In this document: positions 45,000 to 56,350 of the stretch, piece by piece
How the letters are laid out: every line of letters starts with the position of its first letter
Numbering within the stretch: position 1 is the stretch's first letter
Assembly (NCBI GenBank): GCA_023374045.1
Contig: CM041778.1
Location: 369,308,831-369,372,830 of the forward strand
Source of the DNA: Limonium bicolor
Lineage: Eukaryota > Streptophyta > Magnoliopsida > Caryophyllales > Plumbaginaceae
Length of the DNA stretch: 64,000 bases
Reading direction: 5' to 3'
The notes under the pieces: model-generated
What the model was told of the DNA's origin: nothing
The model's database searches: none
What the model saw: the letters and a program-made list of their open reading frames with translations, nothing else
Program-made: the position numbers and the translations under genes

Positions 45000-45420
45000 T
45001 AGTATTGATGGTGCCACTTGTTTTTCCTCAGGTATAGCGGTTGCAGGTGGCTCCTTGAGGAACTGAAATGGGGATTGGTTAAGAGGTATTGTAGCAGCTT
45101 TGGACTCCGAAATCCCCTGCACTCAGAATCAGTGGCTCTTCTCCATGCCAGTAGGATCGTGAAAGAAGCGGGACTGGACGGAGTGAGGATCGTGTCTGAT
45201 TCTGCTCAACTGGTGGAGCTGTTCAAGCATTGTCCAGATCATCATGTTTTGAAGCCTATACTTGTTGAATGCGCAGCTAATTTAGGAGTTGTTAGGGATG
45301 TTAGCTTTGATCATATTTCACGTGTGTAATAAAGTAGCAGATCGTATAGCTAAGTCTGGGCTAGCTTTGCCTTTTGGTTGTAATATGCTTACTAAACCCC
45401 CTAGTTGTATTGTAAACCAA
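45000..45420 (+). pseudogene. LINE-D RNase H-like domain (RVT_3)
   Basis: SIDGATCFSSGIAVAGGSL begins the domain (DGA acidic strand), then after a shift SESVALLHASRIVKEAGLDG, VRIVSDSAQLVELFKHCPD (second acidic residue) and, after another shift, NKVADRIAKSGLALPFG. This fits the RNase H at the C-terminus of some plant L1 clades. LINE-A and LINE-B lack it. Confidence 0.82.
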
Positions 45421-45533
45421 CTTGCTGAGGATAAATCCTCTCTATTCTCAATAAGAGAAGAGGGCTAATTAGCCCCCGTTTCTGATAAAAAAATAAGCAT
45501 TCGTTCTCAAACAATTAAAAAACCATGAGTGGG

Positions 45534-46036
45534 TGTTGGAGATCAAGGTGAGTCCCACATTGAAAAATTATATAGCTAGTAAGTAGTTCACATAGCCTAT
45601 GGGCTACTCCACCTAATACCAATTGGTTTTAGGATGGAACCTCATGGGTTATTGGGCCTTACTAGTCTTATGGGTATTATATAATTCCCTCCGTTGGGCC
45701 TATTCCTCCCCCCCACAATAATTTCTAACATGGTATTAGAGCCCAAATTCAACCTTGGGTAGTGCACTACTGTCTAATGGATACCCGAGTAGAATTGGAC
45801 TGTGTCACGGAGAAGATACCGGGCCAGTACCAAGCGGGGTGGGGTCCAAACAGGGTGCATGTGGGAGGCCTCAAAGGTGAAAGACTCACACTTGAGGGAG
45901 GATGTTGAAGATCAAGTGTGAGTCCCACATTGAAAAATTATATAGCTAGTAAATAGTTCATATAGCCTATGAGCTATTCCACCTAATGTCAATTGGTTTT
46001 AGGATGAACCTCATGGGTTATTGGGCCTTACTAGTC
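45534..46036 (+). mobile_element. TRIM (miniature LTR retrotransposon), 3' LTR truncated
   Basis: Direct repeats 45534-45730 (197 bp, TGTTGGAGATC...TCTAACA) and 45903-46036 (134 bp, TGTTGAAGATCAAG...ACTAGTC) are highly similar over the shared part. A primer site TGGTATTAGAGC follows the first (45731-45742) and a purine tract (GAGGGAGGA) precedes the second. The 160-bp interior has no coding capacity: the definition of a TRIM. The second LTR lacks its last 60 or so bases, so no TSD is available. Confidence 0.92.
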
Positions 46037-46846
46037 TACTATTATCATGCTCATAAACATGCTCAATAAACTGTTAGAGAGCTAATGCTTATTACTGACT
46101 ACAACTAGTGGATATGGTTCCACCACACATTAATAAGAATTAGGGGCTAGAATATAAATATTAGTAACCTTCCAGAATTATACCAACTAATAACTAACCT
46201 AAGCTTGAAGCTTGATTTTGGTAAAATTTTGCCAATGACACTCTCGTGGCTTTTAGCAGTATTGGCTCTTTTTGAATTATTTAAACTCACTCACTGCAAA
46301 TTTCTTTCATAGTGTGATCTCTCATTTCTCATTCTTTTTTCTTTGCTTATCTCTGACAAAGAATTATTACATATCACCAGCGTTTGTCATCAATTTCAGT
46401 TTCAGTCCCACCATTTCTTCTCTATTTTATTATTATTCTAAAAGTTGCATCCAGTAGTTGACATCAATATCAGCGTCAGTCCAACCATTTATCATCTGCT
46501 TTATTTTGACGGCTGTACTTGACAGCTGATCACAAACTGACCCATAATCAACCATGATATCAACTCAAAACTCAATAACGGCCAAATTTTCCCCTTCTTT
46601 AACAACTTTTGAAGATTTTGGAGCTTTTTTTATAAATCTATGACAAGTTTCATTTTTAATTGGGATTAGCTAAAAATAGATCCCATCAAAATTCTCCAAA
46701 AGAACACACGACAAACTACCTATAGTTAACCAACCCTAACCACATTAAGCTTAATCATAAATGTTTTTTAAAACTATAAACTCTTTTTAATTTACAAGGG
46801 TAGGGCAACTCGAATAAAGAAATAGAGCACAATCCGAATTCTAAAC
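46037..46846. other. Intergenic sequence, no gene recognised
   Basis: AT-rich. Two related stretches (TCAATTTCAGTTTCAGTCC near 46390 and TCAATATCAGCGTCAGTCC near 46464) form a degenerate direct repeat. No exons. Confidence 0.4.
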
Positions 46847-46849
46847 GAG

Positions 46850-47950
46850 CACATCAGGAAAAAAAGAATAAAAAACACTTATTTTGGCTTTAAAGAACGT
46901 TTATGAAGCGTTCTTTATGCCAGCAACGCAAAAAGTAAGAGTTATAAAGAACGCTTAAGCGTTCTTTATACTTGTTTTATAAAGAACGCTTATTATTAAG
47001 AAGTGTTCTTTATAGTGTCTTGGCGCCATATTTTTGATAGAATAAAATACTTTTATAAGGAAGCGTTCTTCATTATCATTTTTTTATTTTTCTTTTATTT
47101 TTTCCCTTTCCCTGTGCATTTTCACATATTCGACATACAAAAACTTGTAAAATTATTGTGAATAGAGAATTAAAGAGGCGTAAAGCATGTTCCTAGTTTG
47201 CCAGGGGTTGCAAAATTATCGTGAGTAGAGAATGGAAGAGGCGCAGAGCATGCATGTTCCTTGTTGGCCAGTTAATTAGGTTGCAAGAGTACGTGAGTGA
47301 AGAGAATGGAAGCTAGAGGCGCAGAGCATTATATTTGTGTTCACTAGTTAGGGTTGCAAAAGTACCATGAGTGAAGAGAATGGAAGAGGTGCAGAGCATG
47401 TTCATTGTTCGCCAGTTATGGCCGGTTACAAAATTTCTATGAGCGAAGAGTATGGAAGATGCGCAATCCATGTTCCTTGGTCGTCAGTTATGGTTGTAAA
47501 ATTACCGTGAGAAGAGAATTGAAGAGGCGTAGCGCAGGTTGCAAAATTAACACGAGTGAAGAGAATAAGATAATTAATAAGAAGAGAGAAGAGCGGCATG
47601 TTCAATTTTGAGCCAAAAAATTCATGGGTTAATTTAAGTAACATAAAGAACGCTTCACTTAAAGCGTTCTTTATGCTGAGTGTAAGTAACATATAAAGAA
47701 CGCTTCACCAAGGAAGTGTTGTTTACGTCTTTGGCACTAACTTTTAAAGAACGCTTATTTACAGAGCATTTTTTGTATTTGGGCGCGATACAATAAAGAA
47801 CCCTTCTTAAGTGAAATATTTTTTAAAATGTCCGGCCTAAAGTATAAAAACAATGCCTTACTTTATAATCGTTCTTTAATATGATAAAAAAATGATTTAC
47901 AATATAATAATTTTTAAAAGGGCGTTGTTTATTCTTTTTTTCCAGCAGTG
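46850..47950. mobile_element. Non-autonomous CACTA element 3, 1.1 kb
   Basis: The left end CACATCAGGAAAAAAAGAAT and the right end (complement) CACTGCTGGAAAAAAAGAAT form inverted repeats of about 30 bp, flanked by the 3-bp duplication GAG (46847-46849, 47951-47953). Subterminal arrays of AAAGAACGCTT / AAGCGTTCTTT in both orientations occupy 46885-47080 and 47645-47900. The centre is a tandem repeat. No protein is encoded. Confidence 0.9.
47150..47570 (+). repeat. Tandem repeat of about 72 bp in CACTA element 3
   Basis: Five to six degenerate copies of a unit with GGTTGCAAAATTA, GTGAGTGAAGAGAATGGAAG and AGGCGCAGAGCATGTTCCTTG. It lies exactly between the two subterminal arrays. Confidence 0.85.
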
Positions 47951-47953
47951 GAG

Positions 47954-48689
47954 GAATACAACTTATGATGCACTATCAACCATCCTAACCTATAAGAGCC
48001 CAAAAGGCTTTCCAACATGGTCATCTACCGTCCCCTCCTTACTGACAAAACACTAGTTAAGTGCTTAGATCTAACATAGATCATAAGATAAAATAAGAAA
48101 ACAAACCATAAGTCCATCAACATCACCGTTAAGAAAAGATAGACAAAACCAAGACAAACAAGAGCATGGGTCGCTAAATGACTGTCATAAGTGCTCTTAT
48201 CTTGTCGTGGTAGACCCAATGTCTACTCATTCCCCACGGAAACCTCCAAAGACCCTGGAAGTTGCCCAATGTATTCCTTTGTCATTATCCTTACATGCAC
48301 TAAGATCGATCACCAACGACCCATGCGTAAGATTCAGGCTGGAGTCCGAGATTTTCCCCTTCTTACCTTGCGAGCTATCCTTGTTGTGCCTTTAGACGTC
48401 TCGCAACGAGCTTCCATCCATATCCTTCTCCAAATTCCTCTTCCCCGCTCCCACGATTTCTAGAGAGTCACACTCCAAGATTCTAATTGAACAATCTACC
48501 AGGGAAGTTTCTTCCACTATGCCCTAATTTTGTGGAAGAGCAGGCTGCCTCATTGGTTTACGATCCTCCTCTTCCTTTGAAAATCCCTCAAGAGTTGGGA
48601 AGGGGTCTAAGCCTTTTTCATTATATTCGTTCCCATCTCACCCTGACACCCATTTGGATATGATGGAATTTCTGAATCATCCCTTCGAT
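47954..48689. other. Sequence without recognised gene, possibly LINE-E 3' part
   Basis: Several short frames exist on both strands, none recognisable. It may be the decayed linker downstream of the ORF1 fragment at 48690-49740, given the same orientation. Confidence 0.35.
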
Positions 48690-49740
48690 AGTCTACAGAC
48701 AGTGAATCCGCACCTGAAGGGGAATGATGGTTCTCAATAACTCCATGTCCTTCCTTTTTTGGCAATTCCTTCCGGTAGAGGTACAAGCTCTAACTCCTGA
48801 TTGCTTACCTGCCGTCTCCATAGCATTCCAAAAACACTCGTCATCTTCCACTATGTTCTTCCGTCCCATCCATGGCCTGTAATTTTGAACATGCTCGTTG
48901 AAATGTTGATAAGCTGGGCAATCCTTAGTGGAATGAGTAAGAATTCCATATTGTTGACATATTGGAGGCATCTTTTCGTAGGAAAGTTGAAAGAACCAGC
49001 GGAGACCCTTCTAGCATGAAGGAAATACAACGTAGGACTGGCCTTGATATGTCATATCTAACGTTAACTCTTAAAAATTCACAACTAAATTGGTTGTCTT
49101 CATTATCGAACTCAATGAAAGTACCCAACTTATCTGCCATGCGCTGAGCAAAAGTCTTATGTCTAAGGGCGAATGGAACATTATGGACACGGATCCTGAT
49201 GGTGATGAAACTGAAGTCATGATCCTTAGGTGCTTTCTTTGGGCATAATCTCTGAAGAACCATCAGAGCATTGTCAAATATCTAGGGAACTCGATTGAAG
49301 ATTTCTTCGAGATTCGTCTCACCACCTAGCTAAAAAACAAACAAGTTTCTTCCAACAGATCTCATCTTTATTTGCCTTGCACTTTCCAAGCTTTGTCAAA
49401 GGTTCCTTCCAAGGCTTAAATATCCGTGTTCCTCGCAGAGAAAAGCTTCCCAATGATCGATGTTGCACTCAAGGTTGGGAATGGCCGAATGATCCAATAA
49501 ATCATCGATGTTCCAAAAAGGAACTTTCTTCTTTAGTTAAAGAAAAAATTCGCATAACGATGTGCAATATCCTAAACAATTTTCGGATTGCTAGCCTCTG
49601 CCATTGTTTGAGAGAAGATAGAAAGAGGGAAGGCTGGGGTGAAAAAAAATTCACGAGGATGAGAGATGAAGCAAAGTTTTCAGGGAGAAAGGTAAATCAA
49701 ATACCCACACGCAAAGAAAAATGATGAAAGTTTCAGTGTG
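48690..49740 (-). pseudogene. LINE-E ORF1 fragment (DUF4283 and zinc knuckle)
   Basis: The minus strand reads FGGETNLEEIFNRVPWIFDN (with breaks), MVLQRLCPKKAPKDHDFSFI, IRVHNVPFALRHKTFAQRMA, FLRVNVRYDISRPVLR, then CQQYGILTHSTKDCP, a zf-CCHC_4 knuckle that has lost a Cys. This is a plant L1 ORF1 (DUF4283 class) or a host-domesticated relative. Frame breaks at about 49290 and 48950 and the absence of any ORF2 show it is a relic. Confidence 0.82.
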
Positions 49741-50849
49741 ATGATGAAGTTCATTCCTTGGAACTAACGTCATGCAAAATGCAACCAAAGGGGTGAATTC
49801 TCTGGTCCCTCTCTACTAGTGAGAGAAAGTTTCAAGTTGTCTTCTCTTGAATTCTTGACGACTCTGGCTATTTCCGTTAGCGTAATCATAAATGTTGAAT
49901 TTGAACATTTATAGGATGGAGGTCTGAACGACACCTAAGATGAGCATTAGGCTTCAAGACTGTAATTGAGATACTAGAGAATGAAGGAGATGAGAGCTTT
50001 AGATTGCCAAAAACACAAATTAATAAATGAATGATACTGATTGCAGGGGGAAGTAATTTTTTCCTTTCTATAAGTCTCAAACACTTCAACTCAAAGGAAG
50101 CACATCAACAAAATATGCCCACCTGTGGCCATGACTACGCGTGCTAGCAAAAGGAATTAAATATATCTTAAAAAATATCACAACTTTGAAGATAACACAC
50201 TGATATTAGTGAGAATAATACAAACATAAAAATTAAAAGATAGGAAGGGAAAATAGTCCACATCTAAGTGTACTAATTATTATATACGCTTAGTAATAAT
50301 ATATTGAAAATACATTATATTAAAATAGCAATGCAGTACTATAGATTAGTTGTATAAGACAATTAATTAGTTGATCATAGAGGACAAGATATTATTAAAT
50401 TGACCCACATACAAATCGATAAAATATAATTGGTTTTAGAAACTTACATATTTAAAATAAAATGACATGTGTACACTCATTTTACCTTTATATTAATATC
50501 AGAGATAAATATAAAAAAAATATTTCAAAAAACTGATACAACCTACTATATTTTAAAACAAAATTTAAGTGCTGTAACCAATGCTATTTCACAATGGATG
50601 GAGTATTCTTTGTAAAACTAGAGCACCCTGCACACGTTGGATGGTCAGGACTGGAGACCAATGCTCACTGGTTTCACTTTTCCTTCACCCCACAACGACG
50701 CCACGCCTCTTCTGCTTGAAATCGCTATTATTTCGGCTCCTCCGTCTCTCGCTCCCTCCCTCAGTCGCCAGTCCCTATCTGTTCTTGTTTGTTCTCCCAC
50801 TTTGTTTATAGTTTCTTAATTATTTTTCTGTCAGAAAAGGGGTGTAATT
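49741..50849. other. Intergenic region upstream of the RING gene
   Basis: Very AT-rich from 50150 to 50580. From 50580 on it becomes C/T-rich, as expected near a plant promoter and leader. No exon or element end was recognised. Short open frames on the plus strand (50581-50819) are C/T-rich by-products. Confidence 0.45.
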
Positions 50850-51067
50850 TTAAAAGAGAAAGAACACACATACCCACACCGTCTCGATCAGTGTATAATC
50901 CATTACTACTACCGAAAGCATCCACCTTCAACTTTCTAGATTTCTTGTCTCCCTCTTTCCTTTCTTCCCCTGCCCCCGACCCCTTGCTTTTAACGCAGGG
51001 ATCCATCTATCAATCTATCATTCTGTTTATATATTTCCACGCGCAGCCTGAACTCTCCTGCTTCAAG
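50850..51067 (+). other. Putative 5' UTR exon of the RING gene
   Basis: A C/T-rich leader ends in the donor CAAG/GTATTG at 51067. The next acceptor is GTGTACAG/GCAGAAG at 52042, which would place a leader intron of about 975 bp. Transcription start is not resolved. Leader introns are common in this gene family; that part is inference. Confidence 0.45.
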
Positions 51068-52042
51068 GTATTGCCTCTTGTCTCAGTTCCTGGGATTGTG
51101 CGTTTGTGTGTTCCCGTTCATGTCTCTGTCTTTTTACTTTTATCTCTTCCATAATCATCTATCTACTCAGCTATAGCAGTAAAGTAGTTCGCTTTGTAGG
51201 AGCTTTATTTCTGTTTGATGACTTGGGAATATTTTCTTTTTTTACTGATTTGCAGTCGAGGGTTTTGGGTAACTTTGTTTCTCGATGTTCATTTCCCTTG
51301 TCGGTGGATCAAAATTCTGAACTGTTTCAATTGCTCTACTCCTCGCTTTTGTTCTGTTCTTGATTTCCTATTTGGGCTCAGGCTCTGTTAATTTAGGTAA
51401 GAATTCGAAGTTCTGATGATCATATTGTAGGACCTTTGTGGTGATGGTATTAAATTTTGTAGCGTCATAATTTGGTAACAAATTAAGGACCTTGCTTCTT
51501 CACTCCAAGGGAGCAATTTGAGTAGTGCTGAAGACTAACTGGGTTTTCCCTTTTACTTTTTGCGGTCACCACCACTTGGTATTTTCTCTTTTGGGTCTTT
51601 TGGGTTTTCATGTCTGATCTCTCTTACCATGCATTTTAGATTTGCTATTTGATGAGTATTTGACAGTAGTTACTTTGATTGCCTGATTAAACAGAAGTAT
51701 ATGTTTATAGTTTTCATGGACTCCGTCTGTTATAGAATTTTGCTGTTAACGGGTGTATATATATTCAGCTATGATAGAGTTTAGGGAAAACATTTTTGAG
51801 GAAGAAGGGGGAATATTATATTAACTGGGAAGAACTCTCAATTTGTTTCCCAAAATCAAAGAAAAGTCTCTTCTTTGTTCTGTGATGTTTAAAGGCGGAG
51901 TGAATTTTTATTCCTTGTCAACTTTTACTGCAATGTATTCACTCCCAAACAAGCTGGAGGAACTATAACTAACATGCACTACTTTACTTCCAGTATCTAC
52001 CAGTTTCGGTATTTGTAATGTACTTCTATTCAATGTGTACAG

Positions 52043-54953
52043 GCAGAAGTGATCAGTTGTTGCTTATCTACTATCCTCAGTTCTTATCATCCTGCTATAT
52101 TGCTCACGGAGGGGACTACCTACTGCTTCTTGTAGGCGCTTGACTTTTAGAAGTTGAGCTAATCTATCATCTTCTTGGGAAGCTCAATGGTTAAATTTTT
52201 GTATACATAATTACATTTCCTTGAGACAAAGGATTGGAAATTTTGCTTTGTGGATGAATCATATTGGGCGACTCCAGTAAGTTTAGTAAAGAGGAGCAGA
52301 GGAGCTGTGGTTATGGGTTCTGCTTGTTGCTGTTTGAGGGTGGAGGATTTTGAAGACCACGTCAACCGAAATGGTTTCCTTTATCGCAATTGTGTCTGCC
52401 TTAGTTGTTTTCTTCACAACTTCTTACATGTGGTAAGTCATTTACTTCTTACATGTGGTAAGTCATTTACTTCTTACATGTGGTAAGTCATTTACTTCTT
52501 ACATGTGGTAAGTCATTTACTTCTTACATGTGGTAAGTCGTTTCATTTATCTCAACTGAAGCAAAAACTATGAACCTGAGTGTTAGTGCTTGGTTGTTAT
52601 GCCTTCATTGTTCAATTCAAGAATAATTGATCTTATGCTTTGAATGATTCCGTGTTCAACTTATTCTTCTAACAATCAATTGTGGCTGGCATTATATGTT
52701 TCTCATTATGAGATTACTTTTACTTGCATGACTGCCTGAGTGCATGGAAGTTGTACGTCCTATTGAATCTGAATCTTTATTGCTTAGATTTTTTTAGTAC
52801 TTGTGACTTGATTACCATCATGTCTATGTCTTCTTTGCATGTCTAAGCAACCCATCAGCTATCTGGTGTGAGGACCTTTACTGTTTGCAGCAATAACTAT
52901 TTCTGCAAGAGGTCTTTCCCATATAAACTTCGGTTTCTATTCCCTATAAAGGGTTAACATCAGTTCCTATTCAGACACATAATGGAGTAAGAGCTATTGA
53001 TTATAGGAAGGAAGTGCAAGTACTAATGTCTTATATGTTATGGTCAGTTATGCGTATGCCCTTTAAAGCTTACAAGTTCCATGTAGGTCTGATGAAATGG
53101 CAGTTGAGGGTTGTTACTACCTCAAGAGTAAGGAATTGAATATTGGTATCTAAATGGTGGACATCTGTTCGCATGTTTTATTCAACATCTCATTACAATA
53201 TTGCATTGAACCACGCTGTCCAATATATGTAGTATACATCTCTATTTCGGAGAGAAGTACCTGCAATCACTTCATCCATGCAAGGGGCTGCTGCCATCAC
53301 TTCCTCAGCATCTGACAGCTCTTTATCTGATATGTATCGGTCGCCTCCTAGGCCCTTACCTTATGATGCAGACCCTAGATACTTCAGGCTTCCGAGAGAT
53401 GGGCTTGTCTCTCGGCGTGAAAAGGGATCCAGCCATTCACATGAGGAAACTGAGCCATTGAGGAGGAGCAATATGGACACTGATTCAGACTCCGTAACAA
53501 CTGGTGACAAGTGGAGTGCCTGCGAAGATGGATCCAAAGAGTATAGAAAACCTTCTGCTAAATTGTCTTCAAGAAAATCAGCCATTGATGTTGCTTATGC
53601 CTATGCCTCATCTGAGGAAGATGATGTCTGCCCAACCTGCCTTGAAGGTAAACCGAATACAATATCTATTCTTTCACTTGATGGAATTCAAGAATTAAGC
53701 ATTTTTTTGGATCTTGTTTTGCCAACGTTTGCTGTAAAGTCTTCCTGAATTTTTTGCAGAGTACACTACAGAAAACCCAAAAATACTGACCAAGTGCTCC
53801 CATCATTTCCATTTGGGTTGCATATATGAGTGGATGGAGAGAAGTGAGAATTGTCCAGTCTGCGGCCAGGTAAGAATTTATGCTGGGTTTATAAGATCGA
53901 AATGCAATTCATTTTTTCACGCTGATGCTTTCATGTTTCCAAGGTAGAAGTCTCGTCTCTGTTTTGTTTGGACTGTATATGTGAGGGGTCCAGCACAGCC
54001 CTAAATTTGCTTGTCTCTAATAAAGTATCGGTGTATTGAACTTATCAACAGTGTCAAGTGGTGCTATCTTATAAGTTGGATCTATTATCATTTTATGTGG
54101 TGTGGAATGTATCTTTAGGTACTGATATATGAAACACTAAGTGCGAACTTTTTGTACAATACCTTAATTTCCTGCTCGGGTGATAGATATTAAAAATGTG
54201 TATATTTCACTAGTTACTGATTTGGCACTTTCAAGGGCAAAGGTTAGACTAAGTTTTCTTGATTTCAGTGTCCTAACTGAGGTTTGAGTCATTGTTCTTT
54301 TGAGAAAGTGCAACAAGATATGATCACAGTGGAAGCAACAACTTGAGCTTTGTTATGGTAGTTTACCTATCTATTGTCCTCAGAAATTTGATTGCAAGCT
54401 AAGCTCCTTACTTTGTGGAAGTTGAGACACATAAAGAGGGATAGAAACATTGGGAGTGTTCATTTGGTGATCCATATATGCCTTAAGGCTTAATGTAATG
54501 GTACAAACGTCGCTTAATGTAATGGTACAAATGTCGCTTAATGTAATGGTACAAACGTCGCTTAATGTAATGGTACAAACGTCGCTTAATGTAATGGTAC
54601 AAATGTCGCTTAATGTAATGATACAAACGCCTTGCTTTCAATTTTTTTCTTCCAAAAAAGATCAACCAAAGCCCTTCTGAAAACTGTTTGAAATGGGTCT
54701 GGACTAGCTATCAAGAGGCTAGAGTCTGCCTGGTGTGATGATGTTTCTTGATTTTTGTTATGTTGGTCAATTGCTGCTCTCTGCATTACCTGGATGAAGG
54801 AACACTAATACTATAGAAGGAAACATGGATGGAGTTGTACATCAGCTTTTGGGGTTGAACGTTATGTATTTAATGTATGCAATGATTCCCTTTATATAAT
54901 CTGTGCGTTAAAATGTGTTTGTACAGGTGATGGCTTTTGATGAGAGCCCTTGA
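52043..54953 (+). CDS. RING-H2 E3 ubiquitin ligase, At3g02290-like
   Basis: Coding exons 52313-52432, 53233-53647, 53760-53869 and 54927-54953 (leader from 52043) join in frame into 223 residues. The N-terminus MGSACCCLRVEDFEDHVN has Gly2 followed by a Cys cluster, as for myristoylated and palmitoylated membrane-anchored proteins. The middle has SLSDMYRSPPRPLPYDADPR and SSHSHEETEPLR, conserved in this plant family. The C-terminus is a RING-H2 finger: CPTCLEEY, KCSHHFHLGCIYEWMERSEN, CPVCG. It would recruit an E2 and ubiquitinate unknown targets. All borders are GT-AG, and there is no stop or frameshift. Exon 2 ends in the first of five tandem copies of its own donor site, and the last intron contains a 24-bp tandem repeat. 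The gene appears intact. I know of no assigned substrate. Confidence 0.94.
52421..52540 (+). repeat. 25-bp tandem repeat duplicating the splice donor
   Basis: Four full and one partial copy of a 25-bp unit that contains CTTACATGTG/GTAAGT, the end of coding exon 2 and its donor. Copies start at 52421, 52446, 52471, 52496 and 52521. Only the first four bases-in-frame class (donor 1, or donor 4 at +75) keep the phase. Confidence 0.95.
54488..54631 (+). repeat. 24-bp tandem repeat in the last intron of the RING gene
   Basis: Six copies of GCTTAATGTAATGGTACAAA plus four bases, starting at 54488 and every 24 bp after. As 24 is divisible by 3, it makes spurious open frames on both strands. Confidence 0.95.
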
Positions 54954-55612
54954 TCCTGCATCGAACAGGCTAGTGCACCCTGTTTTTTGGACAGATGGCT
55001 GGGCAACGGGGTGTTGGAGATTGAAAACTATAGAGAGAATCTGGAAATTGTATAGATCGCTGTGAATATAATGAACTGGAAGTGGTGGGAAAATATATAC
55101 TAAATGTCGATCATGAACTTAAATTTAGAAAGATGTCATTTGGTTCATTTTCACTTTGAATTTAACATCTTTGTTTATTCCTGATTGGGTTGGTTAACTT
55201 TGTTTCTGGGTGGGTTGAGGAAACCCCCATCAACTGATATCATAGAGAAATGAGGTTCAGCCTGAGGCTGCTCATGCTGCTATATGATGTGGAATCACTA
55301 TTTTCTGCCTCCGCTACTTGCTGGCTGGTTATTATAATTTGGCATTTTTATCACCTCCGATACCAAAGTAATATGTCTGTACTTTACTTTTTTAAGAACG
55401 TTATAAATGATGATTGCTAAACCATCAAGACCTCAATGTAATCCGTGGAAAATCCTCCACTAAGGACTGAGCGAAGGGAGCAATTGCTGCCTGATTTGCT
55501 TTTTTGTCGACATACACAATCTCAGGTGTCAAGCAAACTATCAAAAGTAAACAGGGCAACCTATATCTAAAGCGAATACAGCAGCCTTATGCATGTGACC
55601 AAAAGTTCCCAT
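54954..55612. other. 3' flank of the RING gene
   Basis: It contains the 3' UTR (probable end somewhere before 55200; no clear AATAAA) and then unremarkable intergenic DNA. No exon recognised. Confidence 0.4.
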
Positions 55613-55973
55613 CTAGAGTATAAAATCTGTGGGGCACTTTGACCGAATAAAAATATAGTAAACAAAATATTAAAATTAAAATTTTAAATAATGTTCAATA
55701 TTTAAATTACATTTGCTAAGTGTTTAGATTATCATTAACTAATTCTTCTATCTTAATATAATTCATGAGTAAAGATGTTTTTCCACTAATATTGTAGTAA
55801 CTGATAGAATCAATCTAAATTTCAATATCAAAATATCATATTTGAGCTACATTATTTAATTATCTAACATTTATTATCTATTTTTGTTATATATAGACAC
55901 ATATATACTTATATTTTTTCAAAAACCTGTGGGGGCACGTGCCCCCACAGGTTGTAACATAGGTCCGCCACTG
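55613..55973. mobile_element. hAT-type MITE, left end degenerate
   Basis: The right end GGTCCGCCACTG is the complement of the CAGTGGCGGACC end of the MITE at 23260, so it is the same type. The left end is lost or diverged (GTATAAAATCTGTGGGGCAC inside). A perfect 30-bp palindrome (55924-55953) lies close to the right end. Confidence 0.7.
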
Positions 55974-56038
55974 CCCATACTATAAACATTCAAATAAAGA
56001 GATGGTTCATCGATAGCGAAAAGAGCAGCCTTAAGTAT

Positions 56039-56350
56039 GTGGTTAACTTTCTCGCTTAGTAGCTAGTCTCCCTAGGTAATGTAGCTTGTTACTTGGATTT
56101 AAAACCTGATAAGGACCTCATTCGTGTTAGCATATGTATGATATATTTGATATCATATTAATAGCATATAGAAAAGGTTCATATGGCTCACATGGGATCC
56201 AAGCGAGACCTAGACATGAATATGATATCAAATATATCATACATATGATAACACGAATGAGGTCCTTTTTTGGTTTTAAATACAAGTAACAAGCTACATT
56301 ACCTAATTTTAAAAGGGAGATTAGCTACTAACTAAGCGGAAGTTCACCAC
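56039..56350. repeat. Foldback element, 312 bp, arms of about 125 bp
   Basis: Left arm 56039-56160 (GTGGTTAACTTTC ... TTTGATATCATA) and right arm 56222-56350 (TATGATATCAAA ... GAAGTTCACCAC) are inverted copies with a few indels; the spacer is about 60 bp. It is probably a MITE. The RNA would form a long imperfect hairpin. No clear TSD was resolved. Confidence 0.85.

Larger units (their letters stand above)
39802..45491 (+). mobile_element. LINE-D, full-length L1-type element with RNase H, decayed
   Basis: A 19-bp direct repeat AATAAGCATTCGTTCTCAA at 39783-39801 and 45492-45510 is the target duplication. Between them are ORF1 (DUF4283, zinc knuckle), endonuclease, RT, zf-RVT and a C-terminal RNase H-like domain, ending in GATAAAAAAA. 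Many frameshifts and stops are present while the TSD is still perfect. Confidence 0.95.

Noticed and set aside
54498..54680. Open frames on both strands over the 24-bp repeat
   Set aside because: A repeat unit divisible by three keeps frames open by chance; the repeat lies in an intron.
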